Origin: Pseudoclavibacter sp. 13-3
GTDB lineage: Bacteria; Actinomycetota; Actinomycetes; Actinomycetales; Microbacteriaceae
Length of the DNA stretch: 64,000 nucleotides
Direction of reading: 5' to 3'
NCBI RefSeq assembly: GCF_021168475.1
Contig: NZ_JAJOZT010000002.1
Span: 1-64,000, forward strand
This document shows positions 45,081 to 53,255 of this stretch, in pieces. Made by a program: the position numbers and the translations under genes. Every line of letters begins with the position of its first letter. The stretch's first letter is position 1. Under the pieces are notes generated by a model that was not told where the DNA came from, did not search any database, and worked only from the letters and a program-made list of their open reading frames with translations.

Positions 45081-45679
45081 GCGACGAGCAGAGCAGCGAG
45101 ACGCGCAGCACACTCGAGATCGAGGGCGATGTCGCGGCTGACTACATCGAGGAGTTTCTCGACATCGCCGACTTCGACGGCGACATCGACATCGAGGTGC
45201 GCAGCGGGCGGGCGTACATCGGGGTGAACTCCGAAGACGAAGACTCGAACCTATCGACGCTGGCGTCGCCGCGCGTGGTGTCGGCTCTGCAAGAGCTCAC
45301 GCGGCTCGCTGTGCAGCAGAAGACCGGCGAGTTCAGCCGCCTGGTGCTCGACGTGCAGGGCTCTCGCGAGCAGCGTGAGCACGAACTCGAAGAGCTCGTG
45401 CACGATGCTGCCGACCGGCTGCAGGCGGGCGACGACCGCGTCGCACTGCCCGGCATGTCGTCGTATGAGCGCAAACTCGTGCACGACTTCGCCCGGGCTG
45501 AGGGTCTCGAGAGCGACTCCGAGGGCGAGGGCCGCCTTCGCCACGTTGTGCTGATGCTCGGCGGCGACGCCTCCACAGGTGAGGCGCCGGTCGACTCGAC
45601 GCAGGACGCTGTGTCGGGTTCGGCTGCTGAGCCCGAGGCGGAGAGACAGGATTCGTCCGCGGACGAGGCCTCGAACTGA
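45077..45679 (+). CDS. jag: Jag/KhpB-like RNA-binding protein (KH-R3H)
   Basis: The 200-residue protein has a KH-type segment with the diverged GXXG replaced (SNLSTLASPRVVSALQELTR, VLDVQG) and an R3H domain (ALPGMSSYERKLVHDFARAE). KhpB/EloR binds RNA and influences cell elongation. No N-terminal Jag_N domain is present; the acidic N-terminus replaces it. It lies between yidC and rsmG with overlaps on both sides. Confidence 0.9.
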   Translation: MSDEQSSETRSTLEIEGDVAADYIEEFLDIADFDGDIDIEVRSGRAYIGVNSEDEDSNLSTLASPRVVSALQELTRLAVQQKTGEFSRLVLDVQGSREQREHELEELVHDAADRLQAGDDRVALPGMSSYERKLVHDFARAEGLESDSEGEGRLRHVVLMLGGDASTGEAPVDSTQDAVSGSAAEPEAERQDSSADEASN

Positions 45680-46353
45680 TGTCGAACGACCAGAGCGATC
45701 AGCAGCCGATCGGCGAGCTCGAAGAAGAGCCCGCCGTCGTCGCCGAACGCTTTCCTGCGGTGCGTGCGCAGCTGGTGCAGTTCGCCAACGACCTCTATGA
45801 GCAGGGCGAACGCTTGGGCCTGCTTGGACCGCGCGAGTACGGGCGCCTGTGGAGTCGACATCTGCTGAACTGCGCGGCGGTCGAAGAGCGCATCCCCGAG
45901 GGGGCGCGTGTCGCCGACGTCGGCAGTGGGGCGGGTCTGCCGGGGCTCGTGCTGGCGATCCTTCGACCTGACGCCGAGTTCACGCTGATCGATCCGATGG
46001 AGCGTCGCTGCGCCTGGCTCGAAGATGAGAGCGAGCGACTGGGGCTCGCGAACGTGCGGGTGATTCGTGCGCGTTCGCAAGAGGTCGCCGACGAGGTCAT
46101 GGTCGACGTCGTGACGGCGCGAGCGGTCAGTGCGCTGAAGACGCTGATCGGTTGGACGGCTCCACTGCTGCGGCCCGGCGGGTCGCTGGTGCTGATGAAG
46201 GGCCGCTCGGCCGCAGCCGAGATCGAGGCGGCAAGCAAGCCGATCCGCAAGTTCGCCCTGCACGACGTTCACGTCGAGCATCTCGGCGTCGACTACCTGA
46301 GCGAGCCCACGACGGTGGTCTGTGCGACGCTGCCGACCATCGAAGACGACTGA
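45679..46353 (+). CDS. rsmG: 16S rRNA m7G527 methyltransferase RsmG (GidB)
   Basis: The 224-residue protein has the SAM-binding motif VADVGSGAGLPGLVLAI, EFTLIDPMERRCAWLE and VTARAVSALKTLIGW. It methylates G527 of 16S rRNA; loss gives low-level streptomycin resistance. Its ATG shares a base with the jag stop (TGATG). Confidence 0.95.
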   Translation: MSNDQSDQQPIGELEEEPAVVAERFPAVRAQLVQFANDLYEQGERLGLLGPREYGRLWSRHLLNCAAVEERIPEGARVADVGSGAGLPGLVLAILRPDAEFTLIDPMERRCAWLEDESERLGLANVRVIRARSQEVADEVMVDVVTARAVSALKTLIGWTAPLLRPGGSLVLMKGRSAAAEIEAASKPIRKFALHDVHVEHLGVDYLSEPTTVVCATLPTIEDD

Positions 46354-46407
46354 GCTCAGAGCACGGTCGCATCAAGAGAGCGGTCACGAAAGCGAACGGA
46401 GTATGTG

Positions 46408-46593
46408 ATGAGTGACGAGAGCACGCAGTTGCCAGAGGCGCCGGCGGATGTGGCGAAGGGGCTCGGATCTCCCACCGGCGCACCAGACGGCGCGCAGGGC
46501 CTGGGCTGGCCTCGTGAGTACCCGGTGGGCGAGACTCCTGATCTCGAAGACGCGGATGGCGTGCCTGGGCCCGGCTTGCAGCAGGAGTTCTGA
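46408..46593 (+). CDS. Small acidic, Pro/Gly-rich protein, unknown
   Basis: A 61-codon frame (MSDESTQLPEAPADVAKGLG...) starts seven bases after CGGAG, ends 16 bp before the first parS site and has normal GC-rich third positions. The product is predicted disordered, with the tail PGLQQEF. It fills the rsmG-parA gap. I do not recognise a family; it may be a lineage-specific accessory to the segregation locus or a chance frame. Confidence 0.45.
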   Translation: MSDESTQLPEAPADVAKGLGSPTGAPDGAQGLGWPREYPVGETPDLEDADGVPGPGLQQEF

Positions 46594-46609
46594 CTTCGAC
46601 GAGGTCGAC

Positions 46610-46623
46610 GTTTCACGTGAAAC
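46610..46623. promoter_or_regulatory. parS: parS site 1
   Basis: GTTTCACGTGAAAC is the core ParB-binding palindrome, 13 of... all 14 core bases match; the outer bases (C/C) differ from the 16-bp consensus. Confidence 0.85.
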
Positions 46624-46666
46624 CTGCGGCGGAACACACCACGCACATCGGCGTCTGAGCTGAGAA

Positions 46667-46682
46667 TGTTTCACGTGAAACA
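46667..46682. promoter_or_regulatory. parS: parS site 2
   Basis: TGTTTCACGTGAAACA matches the 16-bp parS consensus perfectly and lies just upstream of the predicted parA promoter, so ParB binding may also affect parAB transcription. Confidence 0.95.
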
Positions 46683-46690
46683 CCGACGTC

Positions 46691-46719
46691 GTGTCAATGT
46701 CGGCGCCGGGCACTAAACT
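46691..46719 (+). promoter_or_regulatory. Putative parA promoter
   Basis: GTGTCA (46691-46696), 17 bp and TAAACT (46714-46719) resemble a sigma-70 promoter. If real, the parA start must lie downstream of about 46726, which excludes the longest possible reading frame. Confidence 0.45.
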
Positions 46720-46795
46720 GAACACGTCCAATGATGACCCGGCGGGCTTGCGCCTCGGGCATGATCTCAAGATCTCGAGCGAGGGTGAAACGCGC

Positions 46796-47683
46796 GTGGA
46801 ATTCGATGACTCGACACCGCTGGCCAAGGAGCTGGCCAATCTGTCGAGACGCCGCAAGGCCGTGGCCGAACTCGACTTCAGGAAGCCGAGGCGTACGCGC
46901 GTCTTCAGCGTGACGAACCAGAAGGGCGGTGTCGGCAAGACGACGTCGACCGTCAACCTGGCTGCGGCCCTAGCGCTCAACGGCATGCGCGTGCTGGTGA
47001 TCGACCTCGACCCCCAAGGCAACGCCTCGAGCGCACTCGGCGTGAACATTCGCGAAGGCGGCGTCGGTATCTACGACGTGCTGATCGGCGATGCCCAGCT
47101 GGGCGATGTGATCGTTCCCAGTGCCGAGAACGACCAGCTGTTCTGTGCGCCGTCGAGCATTGACCTGGCCGGCGCCGAGATCGAACTGGTGTCACTGCCC
47201 TCCCGTGAGTATCGACTGTGGCAGGCCATTGACGGTCTGACCCAGCACCGTGAGACGCACTTCGACTTCATCTTCATCGACTGCCCGCCCAGTCTGGGGC
47301 TTCTCACCGTGAACGCATTCGTGGCCGCACACGAAGTGCTCATTCCGATTCAGTGCGAGTACTATGCGCTCGAGGGGCTGAGCCAGCTGCTGAAGAACAT
47401 CCTGTTGATCAATGATCAGCTCAACCCAGATCTCTGTCTGAGCGCGATTCTGCTCACGATGTACGACAAGCGCACGCGTCTCTCTGAAGAGGTCGCCGAA
47501 GAGGTGCGATCGCACTTCACCGAAGAGACACTGCAGGCGGTGATCCCGCGCACGGTTCGCATCGCCGAGGCCCCCAGCTACGGGCAGAGCGTCATCGCGT
47601 ATGATCCGGGGTCAAGGGGAGCGATCTCATACATTGAGGCGGCTGCAGAGCTTAGCCAGCGAGAGGAGCATCATGGCCGGTAG
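46796..47683 (+). CDS. parA: Chromosome-partitioning ATPase ParA (Soj)
   Basis: ParA is the Walker-type ATPase that moves ParB-parS complexes. The protein has the deviant P-loop KGGVGKTT (residues 43-50 from this start), DLDPQGNAS, and FIFIDCPPSLG. I chose GTG 46796 (GAGGG nine bases upstream, downstream of the predicted promoter), giving 295 residues and a start with DDSTPLAKELA, like other actinobacterial ParA proteins. In-frame starts at GTG 46691 or ATG 46697 would add about 33-35 residues. parB overlaps by 11 bp. Confidence 0.93.
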   Translation: MEFDDSTPLAKELANLSRRRKAVAELDFRKPRRTRVFSVTNQKGGVGKTTSTVNLAAALALNGMRVLVIDLDPQGNASSALGVNIREGGVGIYDVLIGDAQLGDVIVPSAENDQLFCAPSSIDLAGAEIELVSLPSREYRLWQAIDGLTQHRETHFDFIFIDCPPSLGLLTVNAFVAAHEVLIPIQCEYYALEGLSQLLKNILLINDQLNPDLCLSAILLTMYDKRTRLSEEVAEEVRSHFTEETLQAVIPRTVRIAEAPSYGQSVIAYDPGSRGAISYIEAAAELSQREEHHGR

Positions 47684-48959
47684 AAGAGGTGGTCTCGGTC
47701 GCGGCATCAGCTCGCTGATCCCCACGCACACTGAGCAGCGCACAGGCGGGCGACCTGAGACATCAGACGCACGCAAACGTCCGGTCGACGTCTTCTTCGA
47801 CGGGGCACCCGCAGGCGGTCAGGCGCGCTCCGATGTGGCAGCCGCAGAGGCCGCTGAGCGCGGTTTCGAGGCCTCCCGTCGGGGTAGTCAGCGCGATAGG
47901 GCCGATGCCTCGGCAGAAAAGACCGGCAAGGCGAAGGCGGGCAAGAAGAGCCGCCGGGCGAAGGCAGGTAAGCCTGTGCCCGCACCGAGCCCCGCCTCGG
48001 TGGCCGACACTGACGTGCACATCGAGGTCGTCGAGCAGGAGCGTGACACTGCTGCATCGGCCGTGCTGCGTGCCGCCGATGAGGCCGCTGCCGCCGAAGG
48101 CCGAGTCGCCGACGCAATTGCACCGGCAGAGGCCGAGGTCGATCTCGCCGCGGTACCCGGGCTCACCCTCGTCGAGGTCTCGCCTGAAGAGGTGGTGCCG
48201 AACCCGGTGCAGCCTCGCAAGGAGTTCGACCAAGAGGCGCTCGACGAGTTGGTGCACTCCGTGCGCGAGTTCGGGGTGCTGCAGCCGATCGTGGTTCGTC
48301 GTCGTGACGAGGGCGGCTACGAGCTGATCATGGGTGAGCGCCGTCTGCGCGCCTCGAAGGCAGCCGGTCTCGAGGCGATTCCCGCCATCGTGCGTGAGAC
48401 TGCCGACGAAGACATGCTGCGCGACGCGCTGCTCGAGAACCTGCATCGCTCGAATCTGAATCCGCTCGAAGAGGCGAGTGCCTACCAGCAGTTGATGCAG
48501 GATTTCGGCATCACGCAGGAGCAGCTCGCTCAGCGCATCGGCCGGTCTCGACCCCAGGTGAGCAACACCCTGCGTCTGCTGAGATTGCCGACCGGCGTGC
48601 AGTCGAAGGTGGCTGCAGGCGTGCTGTCAGCCGGTCACGCCCGTGCGCTGCTCTCTCTGGCCCAGACGCACGACATCGACAAAGTAGCCGACAAAGTCAT
48701 CCACGAGGGCTTGAGCGTTCGTGAGACCGAGCAGCTCAGCGAGCGTTCTCCACGGCGTCAGGCAAAGGCCAAAGCGCGTGCCGGGGGAGTCCAAGACCAA
48801 CTGCATGAGGTCGCCGAGCGTCTTGAAGAGCATCTCGACACCCGTGTGCGCGTCTCGCTGTCGAAGAAGAAGGGCCAGATCGTCATCGATTTCGCAACGG
48901 TGGGCGATCTGAACCGCATCGTCGGAGCACTCGGTGTGAAGGGTTTCGGAGAGCACTGA
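47673..48959 (+). CDS. parB: Chromosome-partitioning protein ParB (Spo0J)
   Basis: ParB binds parS, spreads along DNA and has CTPase activity. Visible are the CTP-binding motifs (GERRLRASKAAG, ENLHRSNLNP), the helix-turn-helix (GITQEQLAQRIGRSRPQVSN) and a C-terminal dimerisation segment (VRVSLSKKKGQIVIDFATVG). The ~165-residue N-terminal region begins GGLGRGISSLIP, the ParA-interacting peptide, then a long Ala/Lys-rich linker. Ribosome site GAGAGGAG precedes ATG 47673. Confidence 0.95.
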   Translation: MAGRRGGLGRGISSLIPTHTEQRTGGRPETSDARKRPVDVFFDGAPAGGQARSDVAAAEAAERGFEASRRGSQRDRADASAEKTGKAKAGKKSRRAKAGKPVPAPSPASVADTDVHIEVVEQERDTAASAVLRAADEAAAAEGRVADAIAPAEAEVDLAAVPGLTLVEVSPEEVVPNPVQPRKEFDQEALDELVHSVREFGVLQPIVVRRRDEGGYELIMGERRLRASKAAGLEAIPAIVRETADEDMLRDALLENLHRSNLNPLEEASAYQQLMQDFGITQEQLAQRIGRSRPQVSNTLRLLRLPTGVQSKVAAGVLSAGHARALLSLAQTHDIDKVADKVIHEGLSVRETEQLSERSPRRQAKAKARAGGVQDQLHEVAERLEEHLDTRVRVSLSKKKGQIVIDFATVGDLNRIVGALGVKGFGEH

Positions 48960-48985
48960 TCGGCAGTCGCCCGCTGTCGACGATA

Positions 48986-49001
48986 TGTTTCACGTGAAAC
49001 A
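48986..49001. promoter_or_regulatory. parS: parS site 3
   Basis: TGTTTCACGTGAAACA, a perfect match, 26 bp after the parB stop. Confidence 0.95.
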
Positions 49002-49027
49002 GATCGCGACAGCCCCGTGCAGTGGGT

Positions 49028-50041
49028 TCAGGCCTGTGAGCGCGCGATGGCCGCACGAGCGATGTCGAGATAGACCTCGCCCTCGGTGAGACCCGCGCCG
49101 CGAATGGCGAGCGGTGCGAGCGAGGTCTCTGTCGCACCGGGTGTGACGTTGGCGTCGATGAACCAAGGTGTGCCCGCTGCGTCGACGATCAGGTCGATGC
49201 GGCTGAAGTCGGCGAGTCCGAGGGCGGTGTGCACGGCGATGGCATCCGCAGCCACACGATCGGCGACATCTTCGCCGAGCCGGGCGGGCACGTAGAAGTC
49301 GGTGTCGCCGGCGGTGTACCGGGCCTCGTAGGTGTAGCGCCCCTTCACCGGGCTGATCTCGACGATGGGCAGGGCAACCGGTCCGTCGCCGGTGTCGATG
49401 ATGCTCACCGCGACCTCGGTGCCGCTGACATGACGCTCGACGAGCAGGCCGTCTGCGTAGCTGTACGCGTCGACCAGCGCACGCGGCAGCTCGTCGGCGT
49501 GCTCGACGACTGAGACTCCCTGTGCCGACCCGCCCTTGACCGGCTTCAGCACCAAGGGGTACCCGAAGCGTTCGGCCACTGCCGAGAGAACACTGTGCGC
49601 GTCGAGTTCGCTGAACGTCTCACGGGGAAACACTGCGCATTCCGGAGTGTGCACGCCGGCGCGGCGGGCGATCTCCTTGGCAGTGGGCTTGTCCCACGCG
49701 AGACGTGCCGCCGCCGGGCCGCTGCCGACATAGGGAATGCCGGTCAGCCGCAGCACGTCGCGCAGTGCGCCGTCCTCACCGCTTGCGCCGTGCAGCACCG
49801 ACCAGATGACGTCAGGTGAGGCGGCGGTGATCTCGTCGAGCAGACGGGCGTTCGGCTCGAGCACACGGGTCTGCGCGCCAGCGCGGCGAATCGCCTCGGC
49901 CACGCGGTTGCCGCCTCGCACCGAGACATCGCGCTCATGAGAGATTCCGCCGGCGAGCACCAGAACATTCAGCGCGCCGACCTCGCTCTCGCTGACGTCA
50001 CTGGTCGTGGCGCTGTCGCTGCTGACGTTCTCTGCGGTCAT
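49028..50041 (-). CDS. D-alanine-D-alanine ligase-like ATP-grasp protein
   Basis: The 337-residue protein has the Ddl N-terminal domain (VLVLAGGISHERDVSVRGG, VIWSVLHGASGEDGALRDVL, GIPYVGSGP) and an ATP-grasp domain (PLVLKPVKGGSAQGVSV, GTEVAVSIID). The metal-binding end reads DANVTPGATETS instead of the usual E-x-N-x-x-PG-x-T/M, keeping Asn and PG. Such Ddl paralogues next to parB occur in several actinobacteria and may make D-Ala-D-Ala or a related dipeptide. The start is ATG 50041, behind AGAGAGGC. Confidence 0.85.
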   Translation of the reverse strand: MTAENVSSDSATTSDVSESEVGALNVLVLAGGISHERDVSVRGGNRVAEAIRRAGAQTRVLEPNARLLDEITAASPDVIWSVLHGASGEDGALRDVLRLTGIPYVGSGPAAARLAWDKPTAKEIARRAGVHTPECAVFPRETFSELDAHSVLSAVAERFGYPLVLKPVKGGSAQGVSVVEHADELPRALVDAYSYADGLLVERHVSGTEVAVSIIDTGDGPVALPIVEISPVKGRYTYEARYTAGDTDFYVPARLGEDVADRVAADAIAVHTALGLADFSRIDLIVDAAGTPWFIDANVTPGATETSLAPLAIRGAGLTEGEVYLDIARAAIARSQA

Positions 50042-50133
50042 CGGTCTGCCTCTCTCAATCTCATCACGGTCGCATCGCGGGATGCGATGCTCGTCCACGG
50101 CCTTCGGCTTGCATCGGGTGCGTGGTTCTGCGT

Positions 50134-51465
50134 TCAGACGGTGTCAGGCGGGGGAGTGCTCACCCCGTGCGCGGCGTCGTCGCGAGGGCGCGGCGAGGTT
50201 CCGAAGGTGGCGATGAGATCCCGCTCTCGGTGCACCACGCGGCTGAGTCGCTCGATGCCCGTGCGAATCTCTGCCGGAGTGGGGTAGCAGAACGAGAGCC
50301 GGATCTTGTCCCGGCCGGCGCCATCGGCATAGAAGGCGGTGCCCGGTGTGTAGGCGACCAGCTCGTGCACGGCCAGCGGCAGCATCTCTTTGGAGTCGAA
50401 GCCCTCGGGCAGCGACAGCCAGATGTAGAAGCCGCCGTTGGGATGCGTCTTGTCGAGCGTCGGCAGGAACTCGTCGAGCGCCGAGATCATCGCGTCGCGC
50501 CGGTCGCGGTACAGCCCCCGGAAGGTGTCGATCTGCCCGCGCCAGTCGTTGTGCTCGAGATATTCAGAGACCATGATCTGGCCGAAGGTCGTCGGCGACA
50601 GCACGGCCGACTCGTTGGCCAGCACGAGCTTCTCTCGCACAGCGTGCGGCGCGAGCACGTAGCCCAGGCGAAAGCCCGGCGCGAAGATCTTCGAGAACGA
50701 CCCCAGGTAGACGACGCCGTCGCTGTCGAGCGAGCGGATGGCCTCAGGGGGCACCCGATCGAACCAGAGCAGCCCGTAGGGGTTGTCTTCGAGCACGAGA
50801 ATGCCGTGCTGGTGACAGATGTCGAGCACCTCTCGGCGGCGCTCCATCGTCAGCGTCACGCCCGCCGGGTTGTGGAAGTTCGGGATTGTGTACAGGAACT
50901 TGATGCGTCGGCCGGCCGCCTTCAACCGCGCGATCGTCTCGCGCAGGGCCTGAGGCTGCAGGCCGTCATCGTCGATCGGCACGTGTACGGTCTCGGCCTG
51001 ATACGAACGAAAGATGCCGAGCGAGCCGACGTAGCTCGGGCCTTCGGCGATGACGACATCGCCGGGGTCGAGGAAGATGCGGGCCATGAGGTCGACGGCG
51101 TGCTGCGAGCCGGTGGTCACGACGACGTCGTCGGGGTGGGCGTGGATGCCCTCCAGACTCATGATGTCGCAGATCTGCTCGCGAAAGCGGGGCATGCCCT
51201 GCCCGGAGCCGTACTGCAGCGCCTCGCCGCGACGCGTGGTGGTCGCGATGCGGGCGGCGTCGCCGAGGTACTCCTGCGGCAGCGCCGAGACGAAGGGCAT
51301 GCCGCCGGCGAGTGACACCACCTCGGGGCGCGAGGCGACGGCGAACAGGGCGCGGACTTCGGAGGCGCTGAGCCCTGAGGCTCGCTCTGCGTACTGGTCG
51401 AGCCAGGGATCGAGACGGATTGAGCTCTGCGACGAGTTCGTGGACGGAATTGCATTATCGGACAC
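50134..51465 (-). CDS. PLP-dependent aminotransferase, class I/II (2-aminoadipate/LysN type)
   Basis: The fold-type I aminotransferase has the substrate/PLP motifs PEVVSLAGGMP, YGSGQGMPRFREQI, TTGSQHAVDL, PNFHNPAGVTLT, EDNPYG and the Schiff-base Lys in GSFSKIFAPGFRLGY. It resembles MocR-related multi-substrate or 2-aminoadipate aminotransferases but has no GntR N-terminal domain. The substrate is uncertain. I start at GTG 51465, eight bases after GGAGG, 443 residues. It is next to the Ddl-like gene on the same strand with a 92-bp gap. Confidence 0.86.
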   Translation of the reverse strand: MSDNAIPSTNSSQSSIRLDPWLDQYAERASGLSASEVRALFAVASRPEVVSLAGGMPFVSALPQEYLGDAARIATTTRRGEALQYGSGQGMPRFREQICDIMSLEGIHAHPDDVVVTTGSQHAVDLMARIFLDPGDVVIAEGPSYVGSLGIFRSYQAETVHVPIDDDGLQPQALRETIARLKAAGRRIKFLYTIPNFHNPAGVTLTMERRREVLDICHQHGILVLEDNPYGLLWFDRVPPEAIRSLDSDGVVYLGSFSKIFAPGFRLGYVLAPHAVREKLVLANESAVLSPTTFGQIMVSEYLEHNDWRGQIDTFRGLYRDRRDAMISALDEFLPTLDKTHPNGGFYIWLSLPEGFDSKEMLPLAVHELVAYTPGTAFYADGAGRDKIRLSFCYPTPAEIRTGIERLSRVVHRERDLIATFGTSPRPRDDAAHGVSTPPPDTV

Positions 51466-51610
51466 CGTTGTACCTCCAGATTGCACCAGCATATCCTCCC
51501 CATGTGTCGTATGCGTCACAGCGGGCCTGCTCGGAAAGCGTGTCGTCGGCTCTCGCTCGGGCGGTGTGCTCTGCTGTGCGACCGGTCTCGAGGCATGGCT
51601 GCACCGCGAC

Positions 51611-51672
51611 GCAGAAACTCCCCGTCGCGCGAGTCTCGAAGGGGTGAGACCCGCACGGCGGGGAGTTTCTGC
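51611..51672 (-). terminator. Terminator of the trxB-trxA operon
   Basis: A perfect 14-bp inverted repeat (GCAGAAACTCCCCG at 51611-51624 with 51659-51672) begins 22 bp after the trxA stop. Confidence 0.7.
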
Positions 51673-51693
51673 GCAGAGATCGGTGCGACGCGC

Positions 51694-52017
51694 TCAGGCG
51701 ACGTGACCGGCGAGATCCTTCTCGAGCTGTGCCTTGGGGCGTGCGCCGATGACTTCGGCGGCGACCTCGCCCTTCGAGAACAGCTTGAGCGCGGGAATCG
51801 AGGTGATGCGGTACTGGCCGGCGAGGTTCGGATTCTCGTCGACGTTCAGCTTGGCGATCACGACCTTGCCCGCGTGGTCGTTCGCGTAGTCTTCGAGCAC
51901 CGGAGCCATCGCGCGGCACGGGCCGCACCATTCTGCCCAGAAGTCGACGAGCACAGGCACGTCGGCGTCGAGCACCTGCTGCTTGAAGTTCGATTCGTTC
52001 ACGTTGATGACGGTCAT
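51694..52017 (-). CDS. trxA: Thioredoxin
   Basis: The 107-residue protein has the WCGPC active site (Cys31, Cys34), the preceding FWAEW and the cis-Pro motif SIPALKLF. It is a general disulfide reductant reduced by TrxB. It lies 69 bp downstream of trxB. Confidence 0.97.
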   Translation of the reverse strand: MTVINVNESNFKQQVLDADVPVLVDFWAEWCGPCRAMAPVLEDYANDHAGKVVIAKLNVDENPNLAGQYRITSIPALKLFSKGEVAAEVIGARPKAQLEKDLAGHVA

Positions 52018-52047
52018 TTCAGCTCCTTTGAGGTCAGCGATGATCTG

Positions 52048-52089
52048 TCTGTGTCAGATCGTCTGTGTCAGGTGGTCTGTGTCGGCTCA
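52048..52089. repeat. 14-bp tandem repeat (3 copies) between trxB and trxA
   Basis: Three 14-bp units begin TCTGTGTC at 52048, 52062 and 52076; the last includes the trxB stop codon. The units share 9-11 bases. No function is evident. Confidence 0.75.
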
Positions 52090-53073
52090 GGCCACGACAG
52101 CGGCTTCGGCGGATGCTCTGGTCGCCCCCGCCTGATCGGCCCGGTCGTCGAGGTCGGCGAGGTAGTGCTCGCAGTCGATCGCCGCGACGCAGCCCGAGCC
52201 CGCGGCGGTGATCGCCTGGCGATAGGTGGCGTCGAGCACGTCGCCCGCCGCGAACACGCCGGGCACGCTCGTGCGCGAGCTGCGGCCTTCGACCGCGATG
52301 GTGCCCTCGGCGGTCAGATCGACCTGATCGGCGAAGAGATCGGTGCGCGGGTCGTTGCCGATCGCGATGAAGAGCCCCTCGATGTCGAGCGTGCGCCGCT
52401 CGCCGGTCACGGTGTTCTGCAGCTCGATCGAGCGCAGCGCCTCGTCGCCGTCGATCGAGACGACCTGAGAGTTCCAGACCGGCTCGATCTTCTCGTTGGC
52501 CAGAGCGCGCTGCTGCATGATCTTCGAGGCGCGCAGCTCGTCGCGCCGGTGGATCAGGTAGACCTTCGAGGCGAAGCGGGTGAGGAACATCGCCTCTTCG
52601 AGCGCCGAGTCGCCGCCCCCGATGACGGCGATGGTCTTGTCTCTGAAGAAGAAGCCGTCGCAGGTCGCGCACCATGACACACCGTGCCCCGAGAGGCGGT
52701 CTTCGTTGGGCAGGCCGAGACGGCGATAGGCCGACCCGGTCGAGATGATCACCGAACGGGCCTCGTAGGTGTCGCCGAGGCTGGTGGTGAGCACCTTGGT
52801 GTCACCGAGCAGCCTGACGTCGGTCACGTCGTCGTAGACGACCTCGGTGCCGAAGCGCTCGGCCTGCTGCTGCATCTGGGTCATCAGGTCGGGGCCCTGC
52901 ACACCGTCGGGAAAGCCGGGGAAGTTCTCGACCGCGGTGGTCTTCATGAGCTCGCCGCCGGTCTCGACCGAGCTGGCGATCACCACGGGCTTCAGGCCGG
53001 CACGGGCGGTGTAGATGGCTGCGGTCCAGCCGGCGGGGCCGGAACCGATGATGACGACGTCATGCACGCTCAT
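52087..53073 (-). CDS. trxB: Thioredoxin-disulfide reductase
   Basis: The 328-residue flavoprotein has the FAD motif GSGPAGWTAAIYTARAGL, the redox pair CATC (Cys135, Cys138), the NADPH motif IGGGDSALEEAMFL and the second FAD motif GVFAAGDV. It reduces thioredoxin with NADPH. The ATG at 53073 follows AGGAGAC. Upstream lies a SigR-type promoter. Confidence 0.96.
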   Translation of the reverse strand: MSVHDVVIIGSGPAGWTAAIYTARAGLKPVVIASSVETGGELMKTTAVENFPGFPDGVQGPDLMTQMQQQAERFGTEVVYDDVTDVRLLGDTKVLTTSLGDTYEARSVIISTGSAYRRLGLPNEDRLSGHGVSWCATCDGFFFRDKTIAVIGGGDSALEEAMFLTRFASKVYLIHRRDELRASKIMQQRALANEKIEPVWNSQVVSIDGDEALRSIELQNTVTGERRTLDIEGLFIAIGNDPRTDLFADQVDLTAEGTIAVEGRSSRTSVPGVFAAGDVLDATYRQAITAAGSGCVAAIDCEHYLADLDDRADQAGATRASAEAAVVA

Positions 53074-53203
53074 GGCGGAATGTCTCCTGTGCTCTCTCGA
53101 AGTGACCGCGGCCGCACGCCGAGTGCCGGCCACGGGGTTGAATCGCAGATCGACACCCAGCCTACGGCTGCTGTCGACGATGCGCTCGACCCACATCTCA
53201 GAT

Positions 53204-53231
53204 CAACCTCGGGTCGGGGGCGCCTATTCCC
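53204..53231 (-). promoter_or_regulatory. SigR/SigH-type (oxidative-stress) promoter of trxBA
   Basis: On the minus strand GGGAAT (53231-53226), exactly 18 bp, then GTTG (53207-53204) matches the Streptomyces SigR / mycobacterial SigH promoter consensus. trxBA is a textbook target of these disulfide-stress sigma factors. The leader would be about 120 nt. Confidence 0.75.
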
Positions 53232-53255
53232 GTCGACGCGCGGGGTTCGGGCGGG

